Source of the DNA: Otatea glauca | Taxonomy: Eukaryota > Streptophyta > Magnoliopsida > Poales > Poaceae | Assembly (NCBI GenBank): GCA_036346275.1 | Contig: CM070720.1 | Span: 5,991,278 to 6,055,277 of the forward strand | DNA length: 64,000 nt | Direction: 5' to 3' | Shown here: positions 21,101 to 32,389 of the stretch, piece after piece | How the letters are laid out: each line of letters begins with the position of its first letter | Numbering within the stretch: the stretch's first letter is position 1 | Program-made: the position numbers and the translations under genes | The notes under the pieces: model-generated | Seen by the model: the letters and a program-made list of their open reading frames with translations, nothing else | Databases searched by the model: none | Told to the model about the DNA's origin: nothing

Positions 21101-21757
21101 CACGCTTGCTGTTTGTGTGGTTTTAGGTACTCTAAGGACTCTAGGTCGGGATGGGAAATAGCATCACCCACACTCACTCTCATGCCATGATCAAATAACA
21201 GTTTGGAATAAAGTTTCACATTGGTGTTTAGTGTGGGATCTTCGTGATATTGTATTTGTGGTTTTGGTTATTGTAAGCTTCATCGTGTAGTTAAGCTTAT
21301 TAGTTGCTAAATGTTGATATTAGTTGTTATGCTTGTGTTGGTATGATTATTATCCACCTTGTCTGTTGAGTGGATGCCCACTATTTTAGGGGAGGTTCTG
21401 CCGAAATTCTTTAGTTGTATTTCAAAAATTTATTAGAGTTATTTTATGGTGTAGTATGTTTGAGGACACCTTTGTCCTATGGATCTACCTTGTGTAGTTA
21501 TTTATTCTTGTTTTGGTGACACTCGGGGCATTGGTGGTGCTGGAGTGTTACAACTAGCCACTAACCTATGTGGATTCTATGTTTGCCACAACATGCAACT
21601 CATCATTGGTTTGTCAATCTTGCAATAATTGTTTCCACTTATCTATTTATATACATGCAAGACTTTATTTTCCCATTGACAGGTTTGGAAATGCGCTGAA
21701 TCTGCATTGGAACAGGTCAGCCTGCTAGGAATTCAAGGACAACTATATGCCTTCTAG
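18140..21757 (+). pseudogene. exons of an unidentified plant gene inside the CACTA complex
   Basis: Four segments look like exons bounded by AG and GT. A: 18140-18270, open in one frame (KRLISSNPTPCGEE). B: 18365-18441 (ITRDIVQCLQSLWRATQGLI then SAEARL). C: from 18527, joining B in phase (FATSSH) and cut by a putative solo LTR at 18546. D: 21683-21757, preceded by CCCATTGACAG, ending KCAESALEQVSLLGIQGQL then YAF and TAG. A plausible 3' UTR follows to about 22080. I do not recognise the protein, and A may not splice to B. It could be a captured gene or a host gene engulfed by transposons. It is likely dead because of the LTR in exon C. Confidence 0.5.
18546..21552 (+). repeat. putative solo LTR, about 3.0 kb
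   Basis: It starts TGTAATGTGTCAGATTCTTC and ends GGAGTGTTACA, with near-matching 5-bp flanks ACTAC (18541-18545) and ACTAG (21553-21557). Inside are a C-rich promoter-like block (18640-18840), AT-rich sequence and the segment GGGGAGGTTCTGCCGAAATT near the 3' end, all familiar from large grass LTRs. No primer-binding site, polypurine tract or coding sequence adjoins it. The flank mismatch makes the ends tentative. Confidence 0.6.
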
Positions 21758-22079
21758 ATGCGTGAGGTCCTAAATCCAAAAGATGAATGCCACTCAGCCT
21801 CACCTGATGAGTTGTGAATTTGTTAGTTACCACTTGGATTAATTTGTGAACCTTGTTCTCTGAATTTGTGAGTTGTAGATATGAATTCAACTGGTTAATA
21901 TATCTGAGTTGATTTCTGAAATGGATGCGTTATACCTAGTGTTTGATATGTGATCCGAGTTAATTTCTGAAATGTATGTCATAATAATATGCTTGTGATG
22001 TAATCTCTGTAATGTATTTTGTTTCAATGGGCATAGCTAACATTTTCTAAGACTAGCCAATAAATAGAAAAGTGTAACT

Positions 22080-22371
22080 AGTGGAAGGAAACATCACATA
22101 CGGTTCTAAAAAAGAACCATCTATGAAGCAACATACATCACAGATGGTTCCAAAGTGGAACCGTCTGTGATATTTATCTCATCACAGACGGTTCCAAAGT
22201 TGAATCGTCTGTGATGAGGCTTACATCACAGACGGTTCTTGTTTAGAACCATTTGTGATGACAATTTTCACAGACAGTTCAAATATAATCTGTGATGTGC
22301 CATTCTTATCACTAACACTTTGTTACAGACGATTCACAAAACCGTCGGTGATGAGCTTTTGTGTAGTAGTA
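22080..22371 (-). repeat. CACTA subterminal repeats and terminus
   Basis: Six or more ACAGACGGTTC-type motifs alternate in orientation and lead to TTTTGTGTAGTAGTA at about 22356-22370, a CACTA-type right terminus with its last base changed. It directly abuts an inverted copy of the left terminal block at 22375, so two termini lie back to back here. Confidence 0.75.
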
Positions 22372-22374
22372 ACA

Positions 22375-23594
22375 CATTCTTAAATTGGAGCATAAATTAA
22401 CTAGCTAAAACCTTACCCTAAATCACAAACCGTGCTAGATCAAAAGAACAAATAGATCTACAATCTACATATAAGCTACATTTAAATTTACCAACCTAGC
22501 TTCTTACATCACAAAGAACAAATAATGGATATATTTGTAGATTCGAACTAAGCTACATTTAAACTTGTCACAAAGAACTATTTATCCTTTTTGTAGTAGT
22601 GATGATGGGTCTAATAGCATTAAGCACTACTAGTTATCCATCAACAAAAAACTATTTATAAGAGTAGTTCACACTGTTTGCTAGTTTTTATCCCTCAAAA
22701 AACTAGCCACAAGAACTAGTTATAATGGATATATAAATAGTTTATTTATCATTTTTTGACATTACAAATAGTTTATTTATCATTTAAGACTAGTCGTCAA
22801 CAAAAAACTAGTTATAAGTTCTTGTGGCTAGTTTTTTGTTCTTTAACCACTACTACCAGGACTACTATTTATCATATTTTGTGATAAGTTTTTTGTGGCT
22901 AGTCCTCATCAAAAAACTATTTATAAGTTCTTGTGGCTAGTTTTTTGTTCTTTAATCACTACTACCAGGACTACTATACATCACAAAAAAAAAACCATTT
23001 ATAAGGGTTAGCTTTTAAACTTACCCTCATCACAAAAGAACAAAAAGGATATAAGCTACTTTAAGAAGGTCCAGCTTAGTGGAACAAATAATGGATATAA
23101 GCTACTTTAACTTAGCATATTCAATTCTCTCTTTACCTAGCTAGCTACATCTTGAGTATAATGCAATTAGAACCAATTACTACTTTAGATCACGAAGAAC
23201 AAATGGATCTACACCAAGCTAGATCTAAACCATCTTCAATTCCCTCTTTACCAAACTATTAGATTTTGAATATAATACAATTAGAACCAATTACTAACCT
23301 TAGATCACCTAGAAGTAAAGGATCTACAATCTTAGCCACCACAAAAATAGTTTGGAAAACCCTAAAAACACTAAGGAGGTCGAAGCTCTCTGTACTTGTC
23401 CCCGAAAAATCTCATCAGAGACGGTTTTTCCAAAAACCGCCTGTAATGTGATCCTTATCACACACGATTTTAGCTAAAAATGGTATGTGATGTGAACACT
23501 ATCATCACAGACGGTTTTTTTTGTTAAAACTTCACAGACGGTTTAAAAAACCGTCAGCGATGATGGGTCTATTATAAGTCTTTTTGTAATACTG
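22375..23594 (-). repeat. inverted CACTA terminal block (partner of 7255-8350)
   Basis: Reverse complemented, it repeats the left block in order: terminus and ACGGTTTT repeats (23594-23400), CTCCTTAGTGTTTTTAGGG, TAATTGGTTCTAATTG with CTAGCTTGG, then the TTTGTTCTTTTGATCTAGCA and GGGTAAGGTTTTAGC section (22400-22450). It also contains a stray terminus at 22585-22601 and an unrelated repeat cluster (22622-23040). Confidence 0.8.
22622..23040. repeat. direct and inverted AT-rich repeat cluster within the CACTA right arm
   Basis: A unit containing TTATAAGTTCTTGTGGCTAG and CACTACTACCAGGACTACTA occurs twice at 109-bp spacing (from about 22790 and 22899). Its inverted form (AAAAAACTAGCCACAAGAAC) is at about 22697. 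It looks like a small inserted repeat or miniature element; no coding potential. Confidence 0.65.
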
Positions 23595-24104
23595 GTTGTT
23601 GTATTGGAAGTGCTATATATGGTGCGCTCTCAAAAGGAAAAAAACAATTTTTAAAGCAAAATAGCAAGTGTAGAGAGCTTAATTTGCAACCATCCTATAC
23701 TCTACTATTAAGCATACTATTTAAGATCTGTAAAATTTAGTTCTTTTAACAAAAGTAATAAATGTTATTATAATAGTATGTTTTCGTGTTGATCCAGCGC
23801 TTTTACTAAAATGTGTCCACGATGCAAAAGTGTCCACATTTTGAAATAATCAAAAACACCTACACATAGTTTTGTTACCGTAACATCTCATGCCATACGC
23901 TTTTTTGCACAACTTTGCTACCCATGTCTAAATGTGAGTATTCTCCTACCTGTGCTCCTAACGCCACCCAACCAAGACTAGTCAAACTTCAAATACTTCT
24001 GGCCGAGTACTTGCGTAGTGGCGTTCCCTATAAGTACTAGAGGCCCGTACGATTGAGGCTTACAAACAAAAACAAAACGACAGCACACACATCACGTAGA
24101 AGCC
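23595..24104 (+). promoter_or_regulatory. GPAT upstream region with TATA box
   Basis: This is the 510 bp between the CACTA right end and the GPAT start codon. TATAAGTA at 24029-24036 is a plausible TATA box, 69 bp upstream of the ATG. The leader is short and A-rich (ACAAACAAAAACAAAACG). No other regulatory motif is claimed. Confidence 0.6.
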
Positions 24105-26860
24105 ATGGTGAAGAAGCCTTCCTCCTTCCAAAAGTCCTTGGTCCCCTTACGGCGCCTCCTCCGGCGAACCCTCTCTGGCCGGCACCACCGCCGCTCAGCG
24201 ACGGGAACGGCAATCAGTACTCCAGCCATACCACCAACGGAGAAGCTACAAGACCAAACTGTAGTGGTCGATGTAGAGGCGTGGCTCCTGAAGTCGCCGC
24301 TATCTACCTTCCCTTACTTCATGCTCGTCGCCGTCGAGGCCGGCAGCTACCTTCGCGGTCTCTTTCTGCTGCTTGTATACCCTCTCTTGTGCCTTGTCGG
24401 CCATGACATGCGTCTCAAGGCCATGGTCATGGTGTCCTTCTTTGGGCTGCCTGAGAAGGAGGTGGTCAGGATTTGCAGGGCAGTTCTGCCAAAGTTCTTC
24501 CTGGAAGAGATGGCCATGGAGGGGCTCGAAGCGGTGAGGAAGGCAAGGACGGTGGTAGCGGTGAGTGCTGCGTTTCCAAGGGTGATGGTAGAGGGGTTCT
24601 TGAAGGAGTACCTCGGCGTGGACGCTGTTATCGGAAGGGAGCTCATGGCGGTGGCCGGACGCCACGTCGGGGTTTTGAAGGACGAACTGCTGGACGTGGA
24701 GAGGGATGGAGTTCCGGCTGACATGATCAAGGGCAAGGTCGGTGGAGCTGTCGGGCTTGTTGGAGTGGGCAGCAGGATGCACCATCTATTCTCTCATTGT
24801 TTCAAGGTGAGTTTTAGTTTATTATTAGAAAGAAGTGGGAAATCTGCCCTTGGTTGCAGTAAGGAGATGAAGAAATTCTAAAAAGAACGATCAGTTTTTT
24901 TTTTCTGTGCAGGAGATCTGCATAATTTTTATATATAGAAATGATAAAAGGAGCAATTACAAGTTAGATTAAAATTCTTACGAGATGAAAGACATGATAT
25001 ATCTATTTTGTCGATAGGAAAGGTTATAACTTTGAGTTAGTAAATTTTTCATGATAGATTTGAAGACAGCCCCATGGTATTATTCACTCAGAAAAGAAGG
25101 TCACCCTTACGACCCGGCCCATGTGTGGTTCATTAGATCAATTTCTTCACGGTAGGTACGAAATTCCAAAAGAAAACTAAATTAGTTCACAACCGCCACA
25201 TCCATATGAGCAAGTTAGCTAGATTAGATCAGCCATCTTGTTTGAATGATCGAACTAATTTCTCTAAAATGGAACGGAGAAAAGCATTAGATTGAGGCTC
25301 TATTAATTGCAATATCTAAATTTCTGTATATGAAATGTTTCATATTAGGACCATTTTAATTAGCTCAATTAAATATATCTCCATCTTGAAAGAACGAATT
25401 TATGAACTATATAGCACCGGCATATTACACCTATCAAGTAACTTAGCTATAGTTATCGGTGAAGTCAGCTATTATGCCTTGTATACGATTGTAGTACAGT
25501 ACGTACATGCACGTAACTTCAATTAATTATGAACCAGTCACAACTCACAAGTATATATATGACACGTATAGACATTTGAAGAAAAATAAGATTCTAGTGC
25601 AAGTCGCCAATATTTGGACTTTGGAGATGACTTGTAGAAAGGAATGAGTAGGCAGTGTTTGGTTTGAATTTGAGGCATGGGATCATATTTCAGGCTCCAA
25701 ACATGAGACATGCATACGCGCGCTGTTCTTAGTAGAAGTTTGGTGGCAACGAATACCTACCTGTCTATCGTGTAGGGTTAATGTTAGATAGGTTCTCAAG
25801 TAAAGTTACTAATTGCTGCTACACCTGGAATTTTTAATAATGAAATAAAGAATGCTGCTTGCTATATTTGCATGTCAAACTTTGGTGAAGCAGTTGAAGC
25901 CGAAAACTTTATTACCGCCCTTTACATACGTACAGCACGTGCAGTAACAGTAAAATCTTACTACAGGAAACCTACGCTGTGAGTGAAGCCGAGAAGATCG
26001 CATGGCAGCCATTGCCGAGGGAAAAGTACCCGAGGTCCTTGGTCTTCCACGACGGCCGCCTCGCCTTCATGCCGACTTTCTTCGCCGCGATTGCCATGTA
26101 CACCTACCTTCCCTGGGCCATCTTCCTCGCCGTTTTCCGCAGCGTTGTATTCGGCCTCCTCCCATACCGCGTCTCCGTCCCGCTCGCCGCGCTCACGGGC
26201 ATGCGCTCCCGGCTCATCGCCGCCCCGTCGCGGGACGCTAACAGGAAAAACCAGGTAGGTGGCCGCCTCTACGTCTGCAACCACCGCACGCTCCTGGACC
26301 CGATCACGATCGCCGCGGGGCTTAACAAGCCCGTGACAGCAGTCACGTACAGCGTGAGCCGGGTCTCGGAACTGATTGCGCCGATCCGCACGGCCCGGCT
26401 GACCCGAGACAGGGACGAGGACCGGCGGCGCATGGCGACGCTGCTGGCGCACGGCGACCTCGTCGTGTGCCCCGAGGGCACGACCTGCCGCGAGCCGTAC
26501 CTGCTCCGGTTCAGCCCGTTGTTCGCCGAGCTCACCGGCGATGTGACACCCGTCGCGCTCGAGACGCGCGTCGACATGTTCTACGGCACGTCGACGAAGC
26601 CGGCGGCCAAGTGGCTGGACCCGTTCTATTTCATGATGAACTCCCGGCCGGAGTACCGTGTCGAGTTCTTGGAGCAGTTGGTCACCACGCCGCCCGACGG
26701 CAAGGATGGCGGCAACTGCCACAGCATCGAAGCGGCCAACCAGGTGCAGCGAGTGCTCGGCGAGGCGCTTGCGTTCGAGCTCACCGGGCTGACGAGAAAG
26801 GACAAGTACATGATGCTGGCTGGGAACGACGGGGTTGTCAAAGGTGAGGCAAAGAAATAG
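24105..26860 (+). CDS. GPAT: glycerol-3-phosphate acyltransferase (plant GPAT family), two exons
   Basis: Exon 1 is 24105-24806 (234 codons) and exon 2 is 25967-26860 (297 codons plus TAG). The intron 24807-25966 has GTGAG and CTACAG ends in phase 0, giving 531 residues. The start is chosen at ATG in GCCATGGTG. Exon 2 holds the acyltransferase blocks NHRTLLDP (339-346), EGTTCREP (404-411) and VTPVALE (about 427-433). Exon 1 matches the HAD-like N-terminal region of land-plant sn-2 GPATs, but the nucleophile motif DxDGTLL reads DVEAWLLKS (56-64), suggesting no phosphatase activity. Hydrophobic segments occur near 70-100 and 265-300. The family acylates glycerol-3-phosphate for cutin, suberin or related lipids at the ER. 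The subclass is not assignable by eye. No stop or frameshift is seen. Confidence 0.93.
24807..25966 (+). other. GPAT intron 1
   Basis: The donor is AAG|GTGAGT and the acceptor CTACAG|GAA, in phase 0. It is 1160 bp, AT-rich, with no recognisable transposon and no convincing ORF. A single intron separates the HAD-like half from the acyltransferase half. Confidence 0.88.
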
Positions 26861-26987
26861 AAAAGAAGTCGTGTGTTGGGGGGTGTGTACTTTTCTGTGA
26901 GTTTAGTTCTTGATGTTTGTGTAATGTAAATCTTTATTGCCTTGACTTTTTTCGCAACTTCGCACATGGATTGTTTTGTTGTATATA

Positions 26988-29900
26988 TGAAACATCCCGA
27001 AAAATATAATAAAATATAAATGAGTATTTTAAATTTGAATATGTTTATTTCTAAATTTTATTGGCATTATTCATTTTTATTGGAATTTCCTGGATATTTG
27101 TATTGAATGAAAATCAAACAAAAGAGAATAGAAAAAGGGAAATGATGAAAAAGGTAAAAGTAAAATTTAGAAAAAATTACCATGGAAACCCTAGGCATGC
27201 AGGTGGATGAATCCAGCTGCCAAATGAGATTTTTATGCACAGGAATATGGTTGAGTAAATAAGTGACATCTCTTTTGACTAAAAACAGTAAAATATAGAA
27301 TTTAAATAACAATTTAGAAACTTATCTGGAGCTGTAAAAATTACCATAACATACTAAATGCATTTTTTACCTCTGGTAAAAATATTATTAATTAATAAAG
27401 TCATTTAGACCTTCTAAAAATTCAAAAACACAGGCTTTAAAAATCTGAAAATTATCATGTCAGACTTTTTATAAAATAATTACATAATATTTTGTCTTGA
27501 AATTTTTATAGAGACATTCTTAGTCCCAGCCAAACTCTTAAAAAAAGTTTTAAAAATAAATGATAAAGTTGCACCCTTAAATAAATCAAAGACCGAAATT
27601 AAAATTCTGGATGATGCATAGTGTCAGAATTTTTATAAATTAACCATAGGGTAATTTAGTCTCAACTTTTTACTGGAAGATAGAAATTACCAGGAGACAT
27701 CAGTCAAAAAGTTTAGCAATTTTTCAACTTGAGATGATAGCCAAATCAATGCATGTACTGAACTGTCCGAGCTAAAACTTATCTCTTATCTCATCTTCCA
27801 CCTCTGACGTGTGGGCCGGTCATTTGTCTTTGCGGCCGTGTCATTTGGAAGCAACGGGAAAGCCTCCCAGCCTCTGCCCGGTGGTCCCGGTCCCGTTCGT
27901 AAGCATGCTTTCTCATTTCCTTTTCTTCTCCTCTGCCGCAGCCGAGCCCTCTGCTCGTTCTCTTCCGAAGTCAGCCGAGTGCATCTGCACCGCCCACACA
28001 ATCGGTTGCTGCCACGTTCAACCTCAGGTGCTCTATGCCATACCCGATTAGCCTCACGTCATTTCTTGCTGGCGAGAGACCCCGCGACACCTCGCAAAAC
28101 CTAGCCACATCCATGATCTCGCGTTCAAATGTTGTAAGCTCGTCCACTGCCGGCTATAAATACCAGCTGAGCGTCACATTGAGGCCCCCATTTAGCCGTT
28201 CGTTGAACCAATGCATAGACCAGTCTCCCTCTTCTCCATTACCACAGCAAAGCGCGAAAGGGAAGAACACCGCAGATTGGGCTCTCGGTAAAAGTTTCTT
28301 TAATCCCTTTGGCTTAGAGCTTCACTACGACCTCCTGAACTCATCCATCCAGTTAATTTCAGTGATCATCACTCGTGGAGCGCCGCCACCGTGCGCGCCT
28401 TCTTCCCCACGGCCGGCCAACGGTGGCACGCTCCACAGCTCCTCTCCACTTCCAATAGCAGGTAAAATGGAACTTTATCAGCCCCTTAAAGCTCGAACTG
28501 GAACCGATCAACCCTAAGGACCTTTTGAACTCCGGTGCGGCTCACCGCCATTAGCGCCGCCACCCCCCTCTCGGTGGCGGGGTACTTCCCGCCATCACCG
28601 CCGGCAATAAAGCCCACCGACGTGTGCGCAATCGCACCCTGGTGCTCCCCGAGCTTTCTTCTGGTCGACTCCGTCGCCTAGCCTCGCCGGCAGGATGCCC
28701 TAGCTCACCCCCTGTTTTTCTCTCGCCGACATGCGAGCCCCGATCTCAGTGGCTATTAGGTCTTTCAAAGAAACCCCGCATAAATAAAAAATATGTGTTC
28801 TGTATAGGAAAGCGTATTCTGCATTTTCTTAAGATTTTCATAACCGAGAGCACATAAATATTTGTAGCTTTTAAATCACATGTCCAAATAAGATGAAACA
28901 AAGTTCTAAAATAATCTAAAATCAGGTTCTTCCATAATATGCAGAAATATTTTGAAAGATAGTATTGGGTGAATTTTAAATTCAAATTTGATTAAAAGAC
29001 CAAAACATATGCTTTATATAAAAATTCTGCAAACAAACTTAGAATTGAATGAAACCAATTTTAATGTAATTATTATGCTCCCTGAAGTTGAAATTTATAA
29101 AAATATTTAAGTTTTATTTATGTTTGAACTACTTTCTATAAAAGATTTCAATCAATACACTAGAATTCAAATATGCATAACTTATATATAAAAGAAATCC
29201 AAAATAAGAAAAATTTGTTTCTAAATAATTGTATGGCAGTAGACTACCTGAATTTTCCAAGATAATTAAAAAAGATAAACTTGATTTGAGTTGTCTTGAA
29301 AAATATGAATTAACCCAAGTGCAAAATGTATATGTATACATAGAAAATCAAGTAGTTAGAATATAGATTAAATGAAATTGAATATTGGAAAACTTAGTTT
29401 TGTTGTAATCCTGACATCACAAGGATCCCAGATGTATAAAAATGAATAAGGTTTTTCATTGAAAATAGTAAATGTTTAGTAGTCGAAGTATTAATACTTG
29501 TATAGTCCGAAGAGTTATAACTTTCACAAACGAACTTCAAATGTGATGAAATAAAATTCTAAAACCTTGAAAAACAATACCCTTGCTGTTTATGTAAAAA
29601 TATATTATGTAAGTGTAAATTTGAATAAAGACCTTGTTAGGCCCTAATGATCACTTATATGGAAAACGTATCGAATAGAAGAAAACTATCGCGGAATTAG
29701 TTTTAAAACAATTCTAGGGTCATCCCCTGTTTGTGCCTGAAAAACAGGTAGATAATCTTATAAGGTGCAGTCGCAAACTTATGTCGAAAACTAAACCTTA
29801 TTGTGTCATCGTTATGATCACTTAAGCCTTTTCAGAAGCTTGTAAAGTATCTCGTCCAAATGAAAAGATTTATGAAAATATCATAGAAATACTCTATAAA

Positions 29901-32371
29901 GTGCATACTACCATATTCTGGAAAAATATTTTATTTATGGCTGGCTTTTCATCTAAAATCTGTTAGTGCAATAACCCTAAGTGATAATTGTTCACTAAAC
30001 TTCTAATCTGATTCCGTATAATGAAAACCCTTAATACCATATAAGCTTTTTCAACAATGAATATAATGTCTCGTTCAAACCCGACAAATTATGAAATCAG
30101 CATAGGATTGATATTCAAAGTATAGACTACCCTGTTATGAAGAAATAATCTTGTTTCGTTATGCTTTTCATACAAATCCAAATAGCCAAATACCCTAAAG
30201 TGTTATGTTTTATGAACTTCATAATATGAATAAGCAACATGGCAATAATGAAGAAACCCATAGTTAATATATTTGTATCACCAGAACCTTCTTAAAAACC
30301 ATAAATGAATCCAGTAACCTAGCTTAACAAATCTAACATATATGAAACCTCTTCTCAAGCAAAATCACTTAAGGAATTAAGTGCTATTCGCATAACCCAT
30401 TTAACTTATGTTTTAATTCTATTAATCCAAATAATTTTAGCATCTATAATTCGAAGTTATAAATGCAAAAATTCATAATTTTAGCCTCTTGAATTCGTAA
30501 ATCAAGAATAGATAATCTATCAAAGAAACCCTGTTTTGTTCATCATAAGTCATTAACTATATGAATGTGTAATTATCTAAATCATAAGATCTTCAAATCG
30601 TTCAGTCCAAACCCTAAAATATTCCTGTTTTCTGCAATGGATTTTTATTTGATTTTCTGTCTGTTTTCTTGTTGCCCTTATTGAAGTTTGTTATTTGCTA
30701 TATTTTGGTTGATCGACGCGTAGAATCCGACGTTCCTTCCTCCGTCGTTGAATCTGTCAGCTGCATACTCGGCTTCGTCGAAAGCAATAAATAAGCAAGG
30801 TAAGCACCCCCTTTGACCATCTTGATCCCAGTATTTAATTTGCATTGTGTTTATTAAAATGTTTCATGCATGCGTTTACTTTTTGTAAATTCGCTATTTT
30901 GTTGTACTGGTAGTTATACCTGTTGTCTCATGAAAACTCCTTGATAAGTATGGACATGTGAACCTTGATAACCATCGATTGAGCTTAGACATTATTTAAT
31001 GTTATCATGGGTATATACGATTTCATAATTATCCATGCTTAGCCATGCTTTAGAACCTTTGAAGTGGATGATCAGATCAAAATTTGTTTCTTGAGAAATT
31101 GAAAATGTTGGAAATAAAGCTGTTGGTACATATTTTGATTAAAAACCCAAAATAAAACTATGGTTTTGATGCGGGCGATTATTGGCAATAGCCGGATGTG
31201 CAGAGGGATTTGCACGTAGTGTAGGGTGGAGTTTCGCCCGTGTCAGATTAAGGACCGAACATAGTGTTGTATGATCGAAGACAATCCGTACAATCACAAG
31301 TGTTGGTATGGGACAACCTTAAAGCAATTAAGTTATCTAGTTTAACTTTGCACATTGGTAGGCTGAAGTAGTATGGGCTCTCCCTTCAAGGTTTGCTCGA
31401 CGGGGTGTCCTCACCGATGTGTTGGGAACAACACTTACCAATATAACGGTGTACGCCATGTCTATGGGAAGTTCCAACATTTCTATGCTCTGAGTTCTTC
31501 CATCATAGCATGGGTTCAATGTCCCGGTGCTGGTGCAAAGTTAACTTAGATAATGTAAAGGTTTTCGTCATGAACATTCTGGCCACACGCCAAAGGTGCG
31601 TGAAACGTGCGGCAAAAAGAAAAGGTCATGACTTGTGAGTAAAATTGTACACATCTGCAGTGTGTAAATCTAATTGATTAGCCGTCCCCTCGGTCATGGG
31701 AAACTTGGTGAACTTGCACTAGTTAAATGTTTTAATATTTTCTAAAAATGGGTTATGGTTTGGAACCTATTTAGCAGCTGTTGCTTTTTGTGAAAGGGCC
31801 GACATTGTTGGATTCTATTTTTGGATTATTCGATGCTCACGAAGGGTTGTGAGTATTACTTATGCTTTACTTATTTCATATCAGTCAACTTGCTCTTACA
31901 AATTCTGTTTACAAATAACTTGATTTACAATATCAATTCTACTTTATGCAAATTAACTGTAGTAGCCTCCTTTGAAATGGCATGCCTATATTATAGGTTT
32001 TGCTAATGTCTTGTGGAGTACAAAAGTACTCACCCTCGCTTATATGTTGTTTTTAGGTGGATAAGTTAGCAAAGCTTCTAAGATCCCTTTTCGTCGCAAG
32101 TTGCGGGCTTTCCTTCGTATTGATCTTTCTAGAGATTATGCCTTGTCAGTTGCCTGCGGGTTGGATGGGCACACTACAAGACTTTGTTTATTTTGCTGCT
32201 ATATGTTTTGAGTTGTAAGATTTTCTTTGTATAATAGCTTCCGCTTAATAATATGTTGTATGGTTGTGATCCCAATTGCTGAGTATGCGTACTAGCTATT
32301 GATCATGGGACTAGTACGAATGCACATTAAATTTCCATTTTTGCATTTATGTAAAAATAAGGGTCGTCACA
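26988..32371 (+). repeat. 5' LTR, 5384 bp
   Basis: It has an AT-rich start, then a GC-rich module (about 27800-28760) with a TATA box at 28155-28162 (GGCTATAAATACC), then a long AT-rich stretch. The conserved block AAGCACCCCCTTTGACCATC is near 30800 and the CACACGCCAAAGGTGCGTG block near 31580. Short ORFs inside it recur or are broken in the 3' LTR and have no recognisable domain. Confidence 0.95.
28155..28162 (+). promoter_or_regulatory. TATA box of the 5' LTR
   Basis: TATAAATA in a GC-rich context is the best candidate for the element's transcription start. The equivalent box in the 3' LTR is at 37672-37679. Confidence 0.6.
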
Positions 32372-32372
32372 G

Positions 32373-32385
32373 TTGGTATTAGAGC
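32373..32385 (+). other. primer-binding site (initiator tRNA-Met type)
   Basis: TTGGTATTAGAGC starts one base after the LTR and matches the usual plant TGGTATCAGAGC except for one C-to-T change. Confidence 0.85.
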
Positions 32386-32389
32386 TATG

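Larger units (their letters stand above)
7255..23594 (+). mobile_element. CACTA (En/Spm-like) transposon complex, degenerate, with nested insertions
   Basis: The left end reads CACTACTACCAAAGGACTC, followed by many copies of the subterminal motif CATCACAGACGGTTTT. The right end, reverse complemented, reads CAGTATTACAAAAAGACTT then ATAATAGACCCATCAT, a decayed partner of the left terminus. Between them lie a transposase relic, a nested CACTA (12375-15627), gene exons, a putative solo LTR (18546-21552), and a second terminus at about 22370. The flanking triplets (ACA and GTT) do not match, so this may be a composite of more than one element and not one clean 16-kb unit. Confidence 0.65.

Noticed and set aside
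7255..23594. A single intact 16-kb autonomous CACTA
   Set aside because: The right terminus is decayed, flanking triplets do not match, extra termini lie inside, and the transposase has many stops.
24300..24785. Minus-strand and alternative-frame open frames opposite GPAT exon 1
   Set aside because: Shadow frames of the GC-rich exon; no domain and no independent promoter evidence.
25961..26722. Long minus-strand open frame (253 codons) opposite GPAT exon 2
   Set aside because: It mirrors GC-rich codons of the well-supported acyltransferase exon and has no recognisable domain.
28035..28517. 160-codon open frame in the 5' LTR
   Set aside because: The corresponding part of the 3' LTR is shifted by an about 86-bp gap and does not keep the frame, so coding is unlikely.
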